Numbered from the stretch's first letter, positions 45,678-58,046 are shown. The stretch: DNA of 64,000 nucleotides from Zygaena filipendulae (GCA_907165275.2 OU015665.1:6572001-6636000); one strand, 5' to 3'. Notes: generated by a model from the letters alone, not told the origin. Program-made: numbers and translations.

Positions 45678-48249
45678 TAACATTTTAAAGTCGGGGTAAA
45701 ATCCGTTTTCCTAATAGGTCACAGGGGTAACAATATTGAAAAGGTTAGGAGCCACTGATCTAGGACCATAATAGCCTTATCAGATCAATCAAACGAGCCC
45801 CAACTCGACGCCTGCTTAGGTACAGGGTTGCATCATTTAATTACAGAATTCGCATGGCCATCTTCCAGCACCAGCATCAAATCAGCTCAGATGTCATAAT
45901 AATATTGTCATCCTTACTACGTATAAATACAAAGTTTCATTTATAATGAAAAGTTTAATACCAAATGTTTTATGTGCTGTGTTGTCTTTTTCTGAATAAA
46001 TATTGTCTATGTCTATGTCTAATTTTACAATAAAAAGTCTTAGAGGAATCGTGACTCGAACCGACTCTTATGTGGTCACAATGACTATTCATTTGATCAC
46101 AGTTTCTCAATATAAAGTTACAAAAAAATATTAGATAGGTACGTGTTTATAACATGGTAATGTGAATGTAAAACTTTCCCCCACCATACCAAAATATACT
46201 TGGATTAATATTGAACGAGTAAAAGTATATTTTATCCGCAAATTTGATAATGTGACCTCGTTCTGATAGCATCGGAAGTAAGCAGACGGAGCGCGGCTTC
46301 TTTGAGCAACAGTAATTTCTTAATCCTAATTGAATTTGTTTGTTCCGAAGTCCGAGAGCTGCGATAACGTAAGATCGCCTGCGGCTCGAGTGGAGGCCCC
46401 TCGTTGACCGATTGTCCGCCTAATAGTTCCACTGGAGCTAATATCCATTGAAGGTTAGATAGATGGGTTACATTTATTGATTAGCCTTCTCTTTGTTTTT
46501 AATCTTCCACTCCAAACATTATTTAGAAATTTTTAAAGCAATTGGAAGGAAGAGGTAATAACAACGAGGTTGGCTCGTTAACTGTTGTAACCGGATACTA
46601 TTCGTATTTAATTCTGTTTTTATTTTTTCTTCGGTTGTAAGAACGATGGTGCGTAAAATATTCATATTTTACTGCGTAAGCGGCTGAAAGATATCCATTA
46701 GCTAATGAATTGTCGTTATGTGGGGTATTAACAATCCAATAAAGAATAATGACAATGTTAAATTATATGCTTTCCATCATTTTAAATATTTTTGAGCTCA
46801 TTTCAGCAAGCAGTTTTGTATCACTTACCTATAATTTAAATGTTTCCTTTGCTTTACGAAATTGAAAAAGAATAAAAAGACCGTGAGTAACAAAACTTTT
46901 GCATAAACGATTTTTTTTTGTTTAATTAAGCAATTCACTTTACATTTATATCATTGGTTTTAAGTGTAGGTCGTAGTTGGTAATGATTAATTTTTCGCAG
47001 ATGGAAAGGTAATGTTTGCGTGTAGGTATTTTCCGACAAAGTAATCGGTAACTTTGGTTTCATCAGTGACAGGGTCATTTTTTGCTTAAAATTTAAGCAG
47101 ATAAGTAATTCAGTATAATCATAACTAAAAAGTAAAACGCAGTTGGACGACAAGGGCACATGGTGTCGTCATCAACTGCGGCGTGGAAGCGAAAGCGAAT
47201 CAATCGCTTAGTTTTGTCCAAAACACTCTGCGTGACTGAGGCCATTGTTATTAAAGGGAAAACGGGACAGACACGCGCCAGAAATAGAAAAAAAAAAAAC
47301 ACTAGTCATTGTTCTTTATTTTGCTGCTCTTCCTCCGTGTCGCATCGACTGTCGCGTGCTACTTGCGGCGCTAATCGGAATAACGCTCACCCTTAATAAG
47401 GTCGATAAACCGTTTCGAATCATTGGCATTGGTAAGTAATCGTCGTCAATTTTATACTCTTTTCAGGTCTAATTTGGCCGATTTGGCGGACCGCTGTTAT
47501 TGCGTATAGTGAAAAGCCACTTACTTAAAAGGTACTTACCTACTTATTATAGCGGACGGCCATCAATAAAACAGCATTAAGCATTTTGGCCTACCTAAAT
47601 GGTTAATGCTGTTTTGTTTGCATTTGGATTTCCGGAACCGACAAATGTTTTCGTGCCCTGCCCCATGTAATATATCATTATTTTCGATATAATAATTGCA
47701 CTGCTTGTCAAGTTCTAGATTATTCAAGAAGAAGAAAAATATATCCTTCCTCCTCCTTTTCTGTTATCTTTTATTTTTAGGAAGATGAACATTGAACTGC
47801 TCTTTAGAGAAATTTACAATCTTCCATGTCCGCTGATAGAAAATAGTAAGTAGGTAGGTATATAAGTATCTTCATGTAGACATCAAAATATGAGAGAAAT
47901 ACACAAATATGAGAGAAAAAAAATTAAAATATCATGAACTTTTTAAAGATGACATAACTCCTAATTATGCACTACTGTAGACATTCAGATTCTTGCTGGA
48001 AAAAAATATTAGTTTATGCATTGCATTCTTTGCCGACTCCGAACTTTAGTGTTGAAGAGATCAATGTTTTGGATGATCAATTTTTTTAAGTCATGTTGAA
48101 ATTTCCACTCGGCAGCACATTATATGAATGAAAGCTTGGAAACAAGCAATTTATTGGTGATTGGTAATTGTAGATCAGGACGGCAATATTAGATATTATG
48201 GCATCCGTTATTAGTAATTCTGTCAGTTACGTTTTTCTATAGTAAAAGT
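45678..48249. other. Non-coding stretch
   Basis: About 2.6 kb without a recognised gene. At 47160-47435 a GC-richer patch ends in ggcattg/GTAAGTAATC, a good plus-strand donor, so a 5' exon is conceivable. Short ORFs (46232, 47093-47439) are unrecognised. Confidence 0.35.
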
Positions 48250-48425
48250 CCTACTAGAAAAGGTAACGCTGATTTGCGAACCTTGTACTACATACGAGTA
48301 TAACGGTCATAAATCCGAGCGGTGGAAGGAACTTCTTTGCGAAACATATTTCTGACACAAAGATAAGTTTGAACTCGAGACCTTTTTGATCTAGCATTTT
48401 ACGATTGCGCCACTGTGAAATGGTC
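48250..48425 (-). mobile_element. Candidate tRNA-derived SINE
   Basis: On the minus strand tggcgcaatcg (48412-48402) fits the A box TRGYNNARNNG exactly. About 25 nt later ggtctcgagttcaaact resembles a B box. The downstream body continues through gcaaagaagttccttccacc. It does not fold as a functional tRNA by eye. Confidence 0.4.
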
Positions 48426-48600
48426 GGTGTTTGGCGGCGGTGCGCGGTGGTAGCGGCGGCGGCGTGTGCGCCGGCCGGTTATATTTATATCGGTTGTAGT
48501 GCGGGAGCGATCACGATCCGGTAATTGATGCTCTCTCCGACGCGCGTGCCCCGCGACCAACGTGCGGCGCGCGCGCAGCCGTTACAGCGCTGGGGAGCTC
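48426..48600. promoter_or_regulatory. CpG-rich island with TATA-like element
   Basis: The densest CpG cluster in the inter-gene DNA: gcggcggcggcgtgtgcgcc, cgcgcgtgccccgcgacc and gcggcgcgcgcgcagcc, enclosing tatatttatat, which reads as a TATAAATA box on the minus strand. It lies inside the proposed hamlet intron and upstream of the protease array on the same strand. An internal promoter or enhancer is a reasonable inference; no ORF of note. Confidence 0.4.
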
Positions 48601-48684
48601 TTAATGAATACGCTATCTTTGTAATAACTATAATATTATATAGGTACGTATAACTTTGACTATAGATGTTTACCTACTACAATA

Positions 48685-48870
48685 TTAAAAAAGCGAATGT
48701 GAGTTTGTTTGTTTGTTAATTGTTATGCCTTCACGCCTCGACTAATCAACGGATTATCATGATATATTGCATATACAAGTTATCAGGAGTACAGAAAAGA
48801 ATATAGAATAAGTATTTTTATCCTGGAATTACCGCAGCAACTGCGAAACTAATGCGGTAGGTAGGTACCT
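48685..48870 (+). mobile_element. Degenerate Helitron-like element
   Basis: gcgaatgtgagtttgtttg, ttatgccttcacgcctcgac and ggaattaccgcagcaactgc, then actaatgcggtagg. The terminal hairpin is eroded. Confidence 0.5.
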
Positions 48871-49076
48871 ATAATAATAGTAAGAATAAAAACGTAAACT
48901 TAATTTTGTTGAACTACCGTTTACTTAGGTATACCTAAGCATGACCTAAGCCAATGTGTATGCAAAATTTCATAATTGAGTAATTAAGGCGGGAAAGCTA
49001 ACAAGCAAAAAACTAACTCACATTCGTATGTGTCATATTGGTAAGGATTATCTCTCATGACCAAAAGCAGTACCAA

Positions 49077-49260
49077 TCTATATGCCTATATATATAAAAA
49101 TGAATTGCTGTTCGTTTGTCTTGCTGGACCGATTTGGCTAATTTTGATCTTGGAATATTTGTGGAAGATCAGGGAAGGTTTAGAAAGTAAATTAAGCTAC
49201 TTTGGAGTTCCTGCGGAAATTCCGAAACTCACGCGGGTGAAACCGCGGTGCACAGCTAGT
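49077..49260 (+). mobile_element. Helitron-like element, CTTTGGAGTTCCTGC subfamily
   Basis: TC start after A, tatataaaaatgaattgctg, ctactttggagttcctgcgg, hairpin gcgggtgaaaccgcgg and end gcacagCTAG (49257-49260) before T. Related fragments are at 53040-53272. Confidence 0.75.
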
Positions 49261-49763
49261 ACATTACAAAAGTATTTATATTATGTGTATCTAGGTACTT
49301 ACAATTTTATGAAATTCTGTGATAACAAATAAAGATAGGTATGTACTCGTATGTCTATGTCTAGATATTATGTCTGTGGTGAAAGTTTTTATTTACCGAC
49401 TTTTATTCCACTGAAATTATAATATCTGAAATATGTGGTTACAATTTAGTTGGAATACAATGTCAAATTGTTCAAAAGCATTTTTTTTAACGGCGTAATG
49501 TTACAGATCAATCGTAAACCGTTTTTTAGCTTTCGAGTAAATGGAAGTAAAAGTAGATAATGCAAGATTTCAGATTTTTTTTTTTAAAGATTTTATCAAA
49601 TACATTTTTCGCTCTTATCGATATAAGAGCGAAAATTGGTTGTAATATTTTTTTACAATCACTTTACGCGTGAGTGGTTCGTGATTTAAGACGCCGCTTG
49701 TCATATCGGAAGGTACCTACGTAAAATTTGTTAGTTTTCCGCTAGCTCACGTAATATTATTGA
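49261..49763. other. AT-rich spacer
   Basis: A short inverted pair cgctcttatcgatataagagcg at about 49610-49633 is present. No gene seen. Confidence 0.4.
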
Positions 49764-49984
49764 TTAGCTGTCCCGCGCGGTTTCACTCGCGACAATTTCC
49801 GGAGTTCCCGTTGGAATTCCGGATTACAATATAGCCTATGTTACTCAGGAATAGTGTAGCTTTCTAATGGTGAATGAACTTTTGAAAATAGTCCAGTGTC
49901 CATTTTGAATCAGTCAGTTTTTGAGTTAAATCGTAACAAACAAACAAACAAAAAATCAAATCTTTCCTCTTTATAATATTAGTA
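49764..49984 (-). mobile_element. Helitron-like element
   Basis: Mutated end TTAG, then ctgtcccgcgcggtttcact. Contains tagcctatgttactcagg, (CAAA)n and ctttataatattagtac at its start side. Confidence 0.65.
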
Positions 49985-50258
49985 CCTATAGAAAAAAGAA
50001 AGGAAAAACTTCAGTGAAGTTGTTTGAAACTATAATATTGTTTGTATGTACAACGGGAGATCGTGTTGTATTCACGGCACACTCATCGTTTCCATAAATG
50101 TTTGGACGATTTAGGCGGTTGTAGATATAAATAGGCACAGAATAATTGAATTGAATTGAAAAACTTTATTTGACACAATACATGAAGAATTGCAGCATAC
50201 ATTAATTAACAGAGAAGCTCCATGCAGAGAAGTATGAATGAGCGACCGCTATAGGCTA
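49985..50258. repeat. Probable interspersed repeat fragment
   Basis: aattgaattgaattgaaaaa, ctttatttgacacaatac and catgaagaattgcagcat resemble the A-rich, TTTATT-type ends of insect retroposons. Family not identified. Confidence 0.3.
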
Positions 50259-50542
50259 TAGGCTATTTAACTTTTTTTTTTTCTAAATTCTATTTAGTCC
50301 GTCAGATATTAAAAAAATAATAGACACGTATTTTTACCTTTTTCAAATTAATGAAAATATGCTTGGATAATGCGCATAAAAGTTTAGGAGTGGGGGGGCT
50401 CGTTACGTCATAATTATGCAACATTTCGACTCAACGTATCTCCGTTATTTTTTGCTCACGTAAAAACAAATAAAATATGTGTCTAATACTTTTTATGAAT
50501 CTACAGGACCGACTAAAAACAAAAACTTTGTCAAATAGCCTA
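50259..50542. repeat. TAGTCCGTC MITE, copy 2
   Basis: Outer inverted ends taggctattt (50259) and aaatagccta (50533-50542); inner ends tagtccgtc (50294-50302) and gaccgacta (50507-50515). The interior matches 43148-43456. This copy is not nested, so its complete ends define the family. Confidence 0.7.
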
Positions 50543-51516
50543 TTAAATTCAACGCATGCAGAGTGACGCAATTTTACGGATGGTGGAACTCTCTCTTGTC
50601 TTTCGGTACGCGCACATTAAATTGTGTTTGTTTTTCAGTTAAGTACGAAAGAAATTTTTAATCTCGCGCTTTATGTATAATATCTTTATGATTAATCTAT
50701 CAAATTCCTATTCACATCCGTCAAAAAGCCTTCTTCTTTTTAATATGTACCTGTTTTTTTAAGATTTTAAATAAACGACAAGTCAATAAATAATGGCGTA
50801 AAAAACAAAAAACAAATATAGAGTCGCATTGAGAACCTTTTCCAATTTTGAATTCGTTCAAAAATACCACGTTTATTTAATAAATAAACATAGACTACCT
50901 ACTATTCAATTAAGATATCCGAGTGTTTCATTAATTGAACGGAGCAATTGATTACAGATTTGCAGATTATTATTCGTATATGGCAAGTGATAAAGTATTA
51001 ATTATAATTTATTAGATCCTAATTATTTGCGAGCAATAGCTATAAGTCACGTGTGTTCTTGTAACTAGTCGAGAGTAAAATTATATTATCATTATTTCCT
51101 GCGGGTGGGTAATTGCGGGCATATCCGTTCTCCTTAATCATCGATGGTGGATTTATTAAAATTTATACTCGTTCCATCGTTGCTCCTAAATACCGTGCCT
51201 ATGATTATGGTGATTGCATTACTATTAACCGCAAATATTTATTGGTACTAGACTTTATTCGAAACGCATTGCGTATACTTGGCCTACCTACACAATAACG
51301 CGTACGGTTAATTTGATATCTATGAATTTTACTTTTAAAACTTCATCATTCTATAACTATTACCATTGAAATATAGGTACTATAGCTATTCCTATAACTC
51401 TTTGTTGAACTTATTATGTTGGTATGCAATAATTTTCAGAAGAGTTTTGTTTCTGCTTTTTGTTTGTATATTCTTTATTATATCATAAAATACAATATAA
51501 TAATATTTATGTATAA
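50543..51516. other. AT-rich DNA, no gene seen
   Basis: About 1 kb. The 61-codon plus-strand ORF at 51113 is unrecognised. Confidence 0.4.
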
Positions 51517-51560
51517 CTAGCTGTTACCCACGGTTTCACCCGCGCAAATTCCGGACCGCA
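51517..51560 (-). mobile_element. Helitron end fragment
   Basis: CTAGCTGTTACCCACGG and tttcacccgcgcaaattccgg: only about the last 44 bp of an element remain. Confidence 0.6.
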
Positions 51561-52455
51561 ATAGGCGTAGCAAATTAAAAATAAAATTTAATTTGCAATA
51601 GAATTTCTATTCTCAATTCAACAGAAAAGCGTTTCATATTTTCATCAATAGCAACAAGTAGGTACGTTTTAAGAATTTAGCAAATTACTGGGAGCGTGTA
51701 TTTATAGAAGCAACAGATATACTTACTTAGATCGTAAAACCGGAGCCTAATAAAGTTATCGGTAGAGGTTATTAAGAAGTCGTATCTGTGAAGTCATTTG
51801 CTCGATATCAAAGTTGTCTTTTATAGTTTTAACTGCTTCAATACCTTACGTAATTGGTGCAAAGTTAGTGTTCTTATTACATCTGATATCTCCATCGGCG
51901 CGAGACTACTCTATAAACAGCGTTGTTTATACTGATGTGACAATTATTATTTGAAGCCTCACTGTATCTTGTTTTCTACTTTGTCCTCGCTGTGTATACT
52001 TAGAGAGCTAGATGTGTCTAGATAATTTAAATTCTGTCTCTTTCCAACCCATTAGGTATAGGTATTTCTCTGTAAGTTTAAAGATTACACGTTGTTTTAA
52101 ATTACCTGCTTAACTACCTACTCATAATTTTTTCTCCCCATTAAAATTAATGTTATGAGTTTTTACAAAAAAAATTGGTAAGTACCTACTTATAGTGTCA
52201 CGTACTTTTCTTTAAATTTAAATCAAAGTTTAAAAGAAGTATTACAAACTTTCTGTGTTCACTAAAGATTAAAAATAAAATTATCTAATATCTACCTATA
52301 TCTAAATTCTAGACTTATTGTATGATAAATAATGTATGGGAAAGTTTAAGTTTTCTGAGTAAATAAATAATAAAAAAAAAAAAAAAAGTGTGTTTGTTAT
52401 CACTGCTCCGTGCTTACCTCCGTAAAGACTAGGTATAGTCTTAGAACATAAACTA
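51561..52455. other. AT-rich DNA with an A17 run
   Basis: Poly-A at about 52371-52387. No gene or complete element. Confidence 0.4.
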
Positions 52456-52639
52456 TCCATAATAATATAATAGATGCGAAAATCTCTCTGTTTGTTACTT
52501 TTATGAAATTTTACATCCCGACGCGACACACATTACTTGGGTAGTACAGTATTATTTTTTCTGTGCTTGGGTTATTTATTATTCCGAAATTCTCGAGGCA
52601 ACTTCGAAGACATCGCGGGTGAAACCGCGCGGAACAGCT
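52456..52639 (+). mobile_element. Helitron-like element
   Basis: TC start, atagatgcgaaaatctctct, ttccgaaattctcgaggcaa, hairpin gcgggtgaaaccgcgc and aacagCTTT (CTAG mutated). Confidence 0.6.
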
Positions 52640-52765
52640 TTATTTATTTATTTATTTAAACTATATGCACCTTTTTTGTATCATAAAAGGCGGACTTAAT
52701 GCCACAGTGGCATTCTCTGCCAGTCAACCTTCGGATAGTACAGAGAGCTCACTTGGCGGTGCATT
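52640..52765. repeat. TTTA-headed interspersed repeat fragment
   Basis: (TTTA)n, aaactatatgcacctttt, then aaggcggacttaatgccac and attctctgccagtcaacctt. It inserted directly at the end of the preceding Helitron. The related scrap is at 24149. Confidence 0.5.
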
Positions 52766-52849
52766 TTTAGTTTACTCGGTGCATCTTTAGTTATAAGTAC
52801 TCAAGTCTCAAACGATTCTCAATTCGCAAGAAATAGTAACAAGTGTGCA

Positions 52850-52955
52850 AAATTAATGATAATAAATAAAAATAATAAATAATATATAATAATAAATAAA
52901 AAATAATATTAAATAAAAATAAATAAAAATAATAACAAATAAATAAAAATGAATT
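52850..52955. repeat. (AATAAATAAAAAT)n low-complexity repeat
   Basis: About 100 bp of A/T-only imperfect AATAAAT tandem array. Confidence 0.7.
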
Positions 52956-53037
52956 GCCAAATATGTTGCTAAGCGTATAACTTGCAAACGACTGCAACAA
53001 ATTGGATAAACCTTTTTCTTTTGTTATCTTTATTGGC

Positions 53038-53272
53038 AGGACAAGGTTTTTATAAATGAAGTTTGGAGTTCCTGCGGGAATTCCGAAACTCTCACGGGCG
53101 GATCTCCGAAACGGTTGGACCGATTTTGACAGAAGTTTCACTGCTAATTAGCTGATGTCATTAAAAAATTAAAGTATGTATTTATTTATATGTCATTAAA
53201 GCTACTTTGGAGTTCCTCTGAGATTCCTAAACTTAAACTCGTGCGGGTGAAACCGCGGGGCACATCTAGTAA
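53038..53272 (+). mobile_element. Two Helitron-like fragments in tandem
   Basis: agtttggagttcctgcggga (about 53060) and again gctactttggagttcctctg (about 53200). The second ends with gcgggtgaaaccgcgg and cacatCTAG before T. Confidence 0.5.
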
Positions 53273-54299
53273 TAATATAATAATATTATGGTGTGTTACA
53301 ATGTGTCATACTCCATACATATAGCTAAAATGATGCGTCCGCATGCGATGCTCGATGGTGACGAGATACAGTTTATCGTGAGAACGTGATGCTGTTGAGT
53401 AATATTTTTATTATATCCACACAGTAGGTGTATATGTTATAAAATACGGTAATTTAGCGTGAAAACTACAAGCTGTTCAGTGACGTTGATGATACATTGT
53501 GTTTATAAATTAATTTGCATAACATTCTTAATGTCTCATATTATGTTTGTTTTAATTAGTCATTGTTTACAAAACGTGGCGTTTGGGGAACAGTGGGTCA
53601 GTGTTACCTATTCTAGTCTGAGAAGATTTTTTGATAGCTATACGTATTTAATGAATATCAATTCGTAATTGATGTTTAAAATAATTAGGTAATTAATTTA
53701 TAAAACAATAAGCGCTGATATAATCACCAACTGCTACCGTGCTAGCTTCAAAGGAGACGATAACTTAATTTTTTGATATTGACTTTAGGAGTTATAGCAT
53801 TTTAGACGCCACACTAATCATCTAAATTACGTATACAGAGTGTACCTAAGGTTTAACTAGGCGCATTGAAAGAGTTTCAAATATCTAAAAAAGAACATAA
53901 AAGTTTAACCATAAGATTAACCTTACATTACAGGTAGGTATATCAGAGGTTTTAGTTAGCTGGTAAACTAATAATTTTTATCTTCAACTTAATAACTTAG
54001 ATAGGTAGGATAGGATATATGTATAATAAATAAAAGTAAAACAAAGATTGGCTAGTCACGGATATTAATATTAAAGTGGACAAATGAAAACCAAAACCAA
54101 AAGTTTACTTGAGTTACTTATTTTACTCAGACACGAGATTACTATGCTGGTAAACAGTAACTACCTATGTATATCTATCACTTTACGCATTGAAGACGCT
54201 TGTATGTTGTGGTGACATTTTGCTCCAGTTAACTTCAAAACCTTACGTCAGTTAAACAGTCAAAGTCAAAACAGTTAACTTCTAAACGTTCCTTTGATC
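53273..54299. other. AT-rich DNA, no gene seen
   Basis: About 1 kb, no supportable ORF or repeat. Confidence 0.4.
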
Positions 54300-54425
54300 A
54301 TTCATTTGACGACCCGGTAGGCCCAGTAGACCTACTGCCTACCACCATGCCTACTATTCCCGGGGGAATCGAACCCCTTGATTAGCGGGGGATGGGGGTA
54401 GGCTTCGTGTGACGAACACAGGGGT
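54300..54425 (-). repeat. GC-rich repeat-like segment with a tRNA B-box match
   Basis: On the minus strand ggggttcgattccc (54377-54364) fits the B-box consensus. It lies in a segment with several palindromic GGCCTACC/GGTAGGC pieces (gtaggcccagtagacctac). No cloverleaf could be drawn. A SINE fragment is possible. Confidence 0.3.
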
Positions 54426-54587
54426 CCATTTTCCAGTCTGGGCATCTATAATTATGTATCTATTGTACAATATATATGTAATAATATGTAGTATATACCA
54501 CGTTTGCTTGGTTTCCATGACACAAGCTTATAGCTTAGTGTGGAATCAAGTAGATCTGTGTGTTGTGAAGTGGATTATTATTATTAA

Positions 54588-54759
54588 TCCTACAAATATA
54601 TATAAATGTGAAAGTGTGGATGTTTGGATGTTTGTTACTCAATCACGCAAAAACGGCTGAACGGATTGGGATGAAATTTGGCGTGCACGTTGTCAGGGGT
54701 ACAGAGAAGGACATAAGATACTTTTTGTCCTGGAATTTGAAACCGCGGGGCACAGCTAG
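54588..54759 (+). mobile_element. Helitron-like element with internal deletion
   Basis: TCCTACAAATATATATAAATG start after A. It matches the 34336 and 44698 copies up to tttgtcctggaattt, then jumps to gaaaccgcggggcacag and CTAG (54756-54759) before T. One arm of the terminal hairpin is deleted. Confidence 0.75.
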
Positions 54760-57104
54760 TATTATTATAATTGAAAATTTCGCCATCCTTCAATCGAACA
54801 GGCTTAGGTAAAAAATTATAAAAAAAAAATGTAAAAATGTAATATTATTGTAGATTCACTGAAATGTTAGGTGTGTGTGCGTTAAAGCGATACCGTTGCA
54901 AAACCGCATAGCTAATATTCAATTGTAGGAAACCGCAAATAGCTCGGGTCCGCTGCTTTCGCGATGTATCGACACCGCTCGCGCTCCCCATCTCTGTTAC
55001 AATGAAAGTGGGCTAGTGATTCACAGTGATGTTTAGTAACCAGCTGGTATGTACCTAACTACCTATTATATTATCACTAAAGTATAAAATATATAGGTAC
55101 AATCAAAAGTTTCAGTTGTGTTTATACTGGGTGTAAGGTTGAACGAGGAACTTATTCTTACGTGTAGGTAACTAACAAAAACTACTATTTTATAACAGAG
55201 AGAACCTTCAATAAAAACTAGAATTTACGCGTTTAAAATTTCGATTTTAAAGATTGATTTCATGAAATTAAGATGTAAAGTTAAATTTTCATAGCAATAA
55301 GAAATGTTAGTAGGCTCCTTGATATTATCGCATATTATTAGGAATTCAATTAAAAAAAAACAACAATTTCAGTCTAGTAAATAACCACTATCTTACACCT
55401 AACAGTGGTTTTAGTAACCCTACTTTTGTTGTAGTGCTAGAACTTGTCAGATCTGCCATCATTCTGGATTTTTTATGACACAAAATGAATTTCAAAATTG
55501 TTTACGAAGCGATCGGAACATGATCAAAGTTAGCCCTTCAGGGGCGGAAATGGCGAAGAAGCGTCAAACCCATCCCTGTATTTAGCATATTAGTGTAATA
55601 TAGGTAAACCGCTAAAGAATTTGTTTTCCGTTTGTAAGTTTTTTACATTGCAACGGAGCGACGCATTGACGTAAGTTTTGCGGAGAAATAGTTGCAGAGT
55701 CGCAAAGTGATATTAGGTAATTGTTGAATATTATTACCTTTCGTCTAAATGAAAAAGTTCCTGTAAAAATTCTCATATCTATTATGCGGGGACACCGCGG
55801 GGACCTTTCAAAAATATTATAGGTTTATTCCAACTAGTTAGACTAGCAGCGCTTTAGGGTGGATTTCACCGAACGGTGAAACCCTTACCCTTAATATTAA
55901 TGTGGCAATATAATGTAAAGGGGATTTTGGGAAAAAAATGCTATTAGATATTACTTATAATAATGATATAGGACAAATAAAATATTTAGCCTGGAGATAT
56001 GATAATGAATAAGAAGAAAATTAAATGACAGAACGAGTGATATTATAAATAATTATAATATTAATGATTCGGGTATACAACTAAGAACAATAAAGACTAA
56101 CGTTAGTTTTCAGATTTTCCTTGCAATGAGTAGTAGTAGAGTATAATATCAATGGTATAGTATCGTGTTTTCTCAGTGGCATATATATAAATAACCTGCA
56201 GCATTTTACACTGGTGCATGTTGTTCATTCGAGCTATTTGATTTTCATATCAAAAACACAGACGTTCTTACCATATCCCGGCAACGAGCTCAACTTTATC
56301 TGTATTTTGCATTCCGACAACAGTGAAATCTACTTTGATTTCACTCAGCGAAGTCCGAGCTAATAAATACTTAGCTCATGGTCTAACTATAATTTATATT
56401 CTATTAATATTACGCCTCGGAGCGGGCCGCTTCTTTTGTAGTCTTCCGTTATGGAATGAAAACAATTTCAATTCTATATTAGAGATGATTAATTTTAAAG
56501 TTAACTACGTGATTATCTATAATTTATTGGTGCACAAATATTAAATATCTACAGACAGGAAAGTCTTTAAAAAGTCAACGTTTTAAATATACACTAGGTA
56601 TTATGAGTAATATAAATCATGTTACGTAAATACGTTCTCATAAGTAAACAACGGCCCTGTTATTTATCACAATACAAGTGAACAGTAAAAGTTGTTCTGT
56701 CTGTTTATAGATACTAATATAATATTGTATTTGAGTACTAATTTCTCTATAATCTACCAAAAAAAATTGATCCACATGTTTTTAAGTATACGCATTTAAA
56801 TTTAATTAACTATAGTTTGTATGATACCAAAAAAGCCAAAATGGTACAGAAAATTGTAGATTATTAAGTAGGTATGTATCACAAAATCTTATATGTGTGG
56901 AATATGTGGAAAATTCAGAAAGTGTAGGAAAAGAAAAAAAACAAGAATGCGGATATTTTAGCAATTGATTAATTTAGCAAATTGACTCAAAAAAAGATTT
57001 TTTTATAAAAATCAGTAGGTACAATGGGATAAAATTGGAAATAAAACTTTATGTAATATAAACCACATCCAACAGCATGTCAAGTTAGGTATACTTGGTG
57101 TGTT
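54760..57104. other. AT-rich DNA, no gene seen
   Basis: About 2.3 kb. A GC-richer scrap lies at 54945-55000. The ORF at 56323 is unrecognised. Confidence 0.4.
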
Positions 57105-57190
57105 AGGAGGTTAGCCGCACGAGGTGGCTCCGGCGCTGGTAGCCGTCGAATAGCGCCGCGGGGTCAGACCATGTAGGAGTGCACTCACCA
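57105..57190. other. Isolated GC-rich patch
   Basis: ggtggctccggcgctggtag and aatagcgccgcggggtcag stand out in very AT-rich DNA about 0.8 kb from the proposed exon. It is followed by actcac, which is GTGAGT on the minus strand. Not coding in any frame that I can support. Confidence 0.3.
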
Positions 57191-57973
57191 CGTTTATTAT
57201 AATATGCCCCTACTGCATGTTAAATTACACGGCTTAGCCAACGGCGTTGTAGTAGGTATGTCTACATGTCTAGTATTTAATGCGATTCAGTTTACGAACC
57301 GATTTTGGTTTAATGTTTTCTATATTACTAGACTAACACGTCATTGAAAACTGATTAACATCTATAACTTAAAACGGTGAAACAGGCGAAAAAATGGATA
57401 TTAGAGGAGTTAAGTTGTTGTACACTTGTCCAGAAGATAGGTGTGGGTCACAAAAAAATAAGCACGGAAGTAACACTTTATATCATTACATAACTGGGTA
57501 CTAGATACTAGACGTGCTCTTCATTTTAGTAGATGGAATTGTTCATTATTGCGCCTTCCTAATTTTACACAAAATATTAATGTTAAATATTTAGATAGGT
57601 AGGTACGTCATGATTACTTATATTTATATATTTGTTGTTTATTAACTTTACCCAAAATATACAAGACATACGTAGGTATAAAGTATACATTTTATATTTT
57701 GTAAATTACGCGGGACTTGAACGCGATGTTTTTATATGTATTATTTTGAAAGATTTGTTGCGTCACAAAATACTGAGATGAAAATAAATAATGAGATCAA
57801 TTTTAAACCGCCCCGTCTAGTGGTTTTAGCATAACGCGTGAATAGGGAGACATTTATAATATTATAGTAGGCATTAATTAAAAAATAATGTTGTTAGTAG
57901 TAAATAGTAAATTAGTAGTAATTGATAGTAAAAGAATTCATATAATATGTTTATTAAATAAATTCCGACTTAC
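57191..57973. other. AT-rich DNA downstream of the proposed exon
   Basis: Nothing recognised. Confidence 0.4.
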
Positions 57974-58046
57974 CTATTAGCGCTTCGACGTGGTAGCTGG
58001 GTATAATCTCATTTGCGGTAGACAGCTTGGCGGCGGCTCTTGTACG
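57974..58046 (-). CDS. Proposed internal exon of hamlet (73 nt)
   Basis: On the minus strand the acceptor ttttttgtttttag lies directly before CGTACAAGAGCC, and ATAG is followed by the donor GTAAGTC. Only one of the three frames is open. It encodes RTRAAAKLSTANEIIPSYHV followed by EALI, then a single G. Joining that G to the zinc-finger exon at 1163 gives an in-frame Gly (G+GT), without stop. The segment is markedly GC-richer than its surroundings. The link to hamlet rests on strand, order, phase and the absence of other exons, not on recognised homology of these 24 residues. It could instead belong to another minus-strand gene. Confidence 0.55.

Larger units (their letters stand above)
1164..57973 (-). 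other. Proposed giant hamlet intron (about 56.8 kb)
   Basis: This is bounded by a GTAAGT donor at 57973-57968 and the acceptor at 1165-1164, both on the minus strand. The two flanking exons are phase-compatible (one base plus two bases giving a Gly codon). It contains the whole serine protease array on the same strand and most of the transposable elements. No other PRDM zinc-finger or PR-domain ORF is visible inside, which fits a single intron. This is inferred; a transcript spanning the junction would prove it. Confidence 0.5.

Noticed and set aside
46030..46110. Possible tRNA from gactcgaaccgactc
   Set aside because: A B-box-like string is present on the minus strand but no A box or cloverleaf arms could be placed.
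47160..47439. Short plus-strand ORFs before a GTAAGT donor
   Set aside because: Only the donor is convincing; no promoter, partner exon or protein family could be recognised, so it is mentioned only in the stretch description.
52400..52480. Possible first exon MDSLCSKTIPSLYG with donor GTAAGC on the minus strand
   Set aside because: Its phase would fit, but it overlaps the start of a Helitron copy and has AT-biased noise composition.
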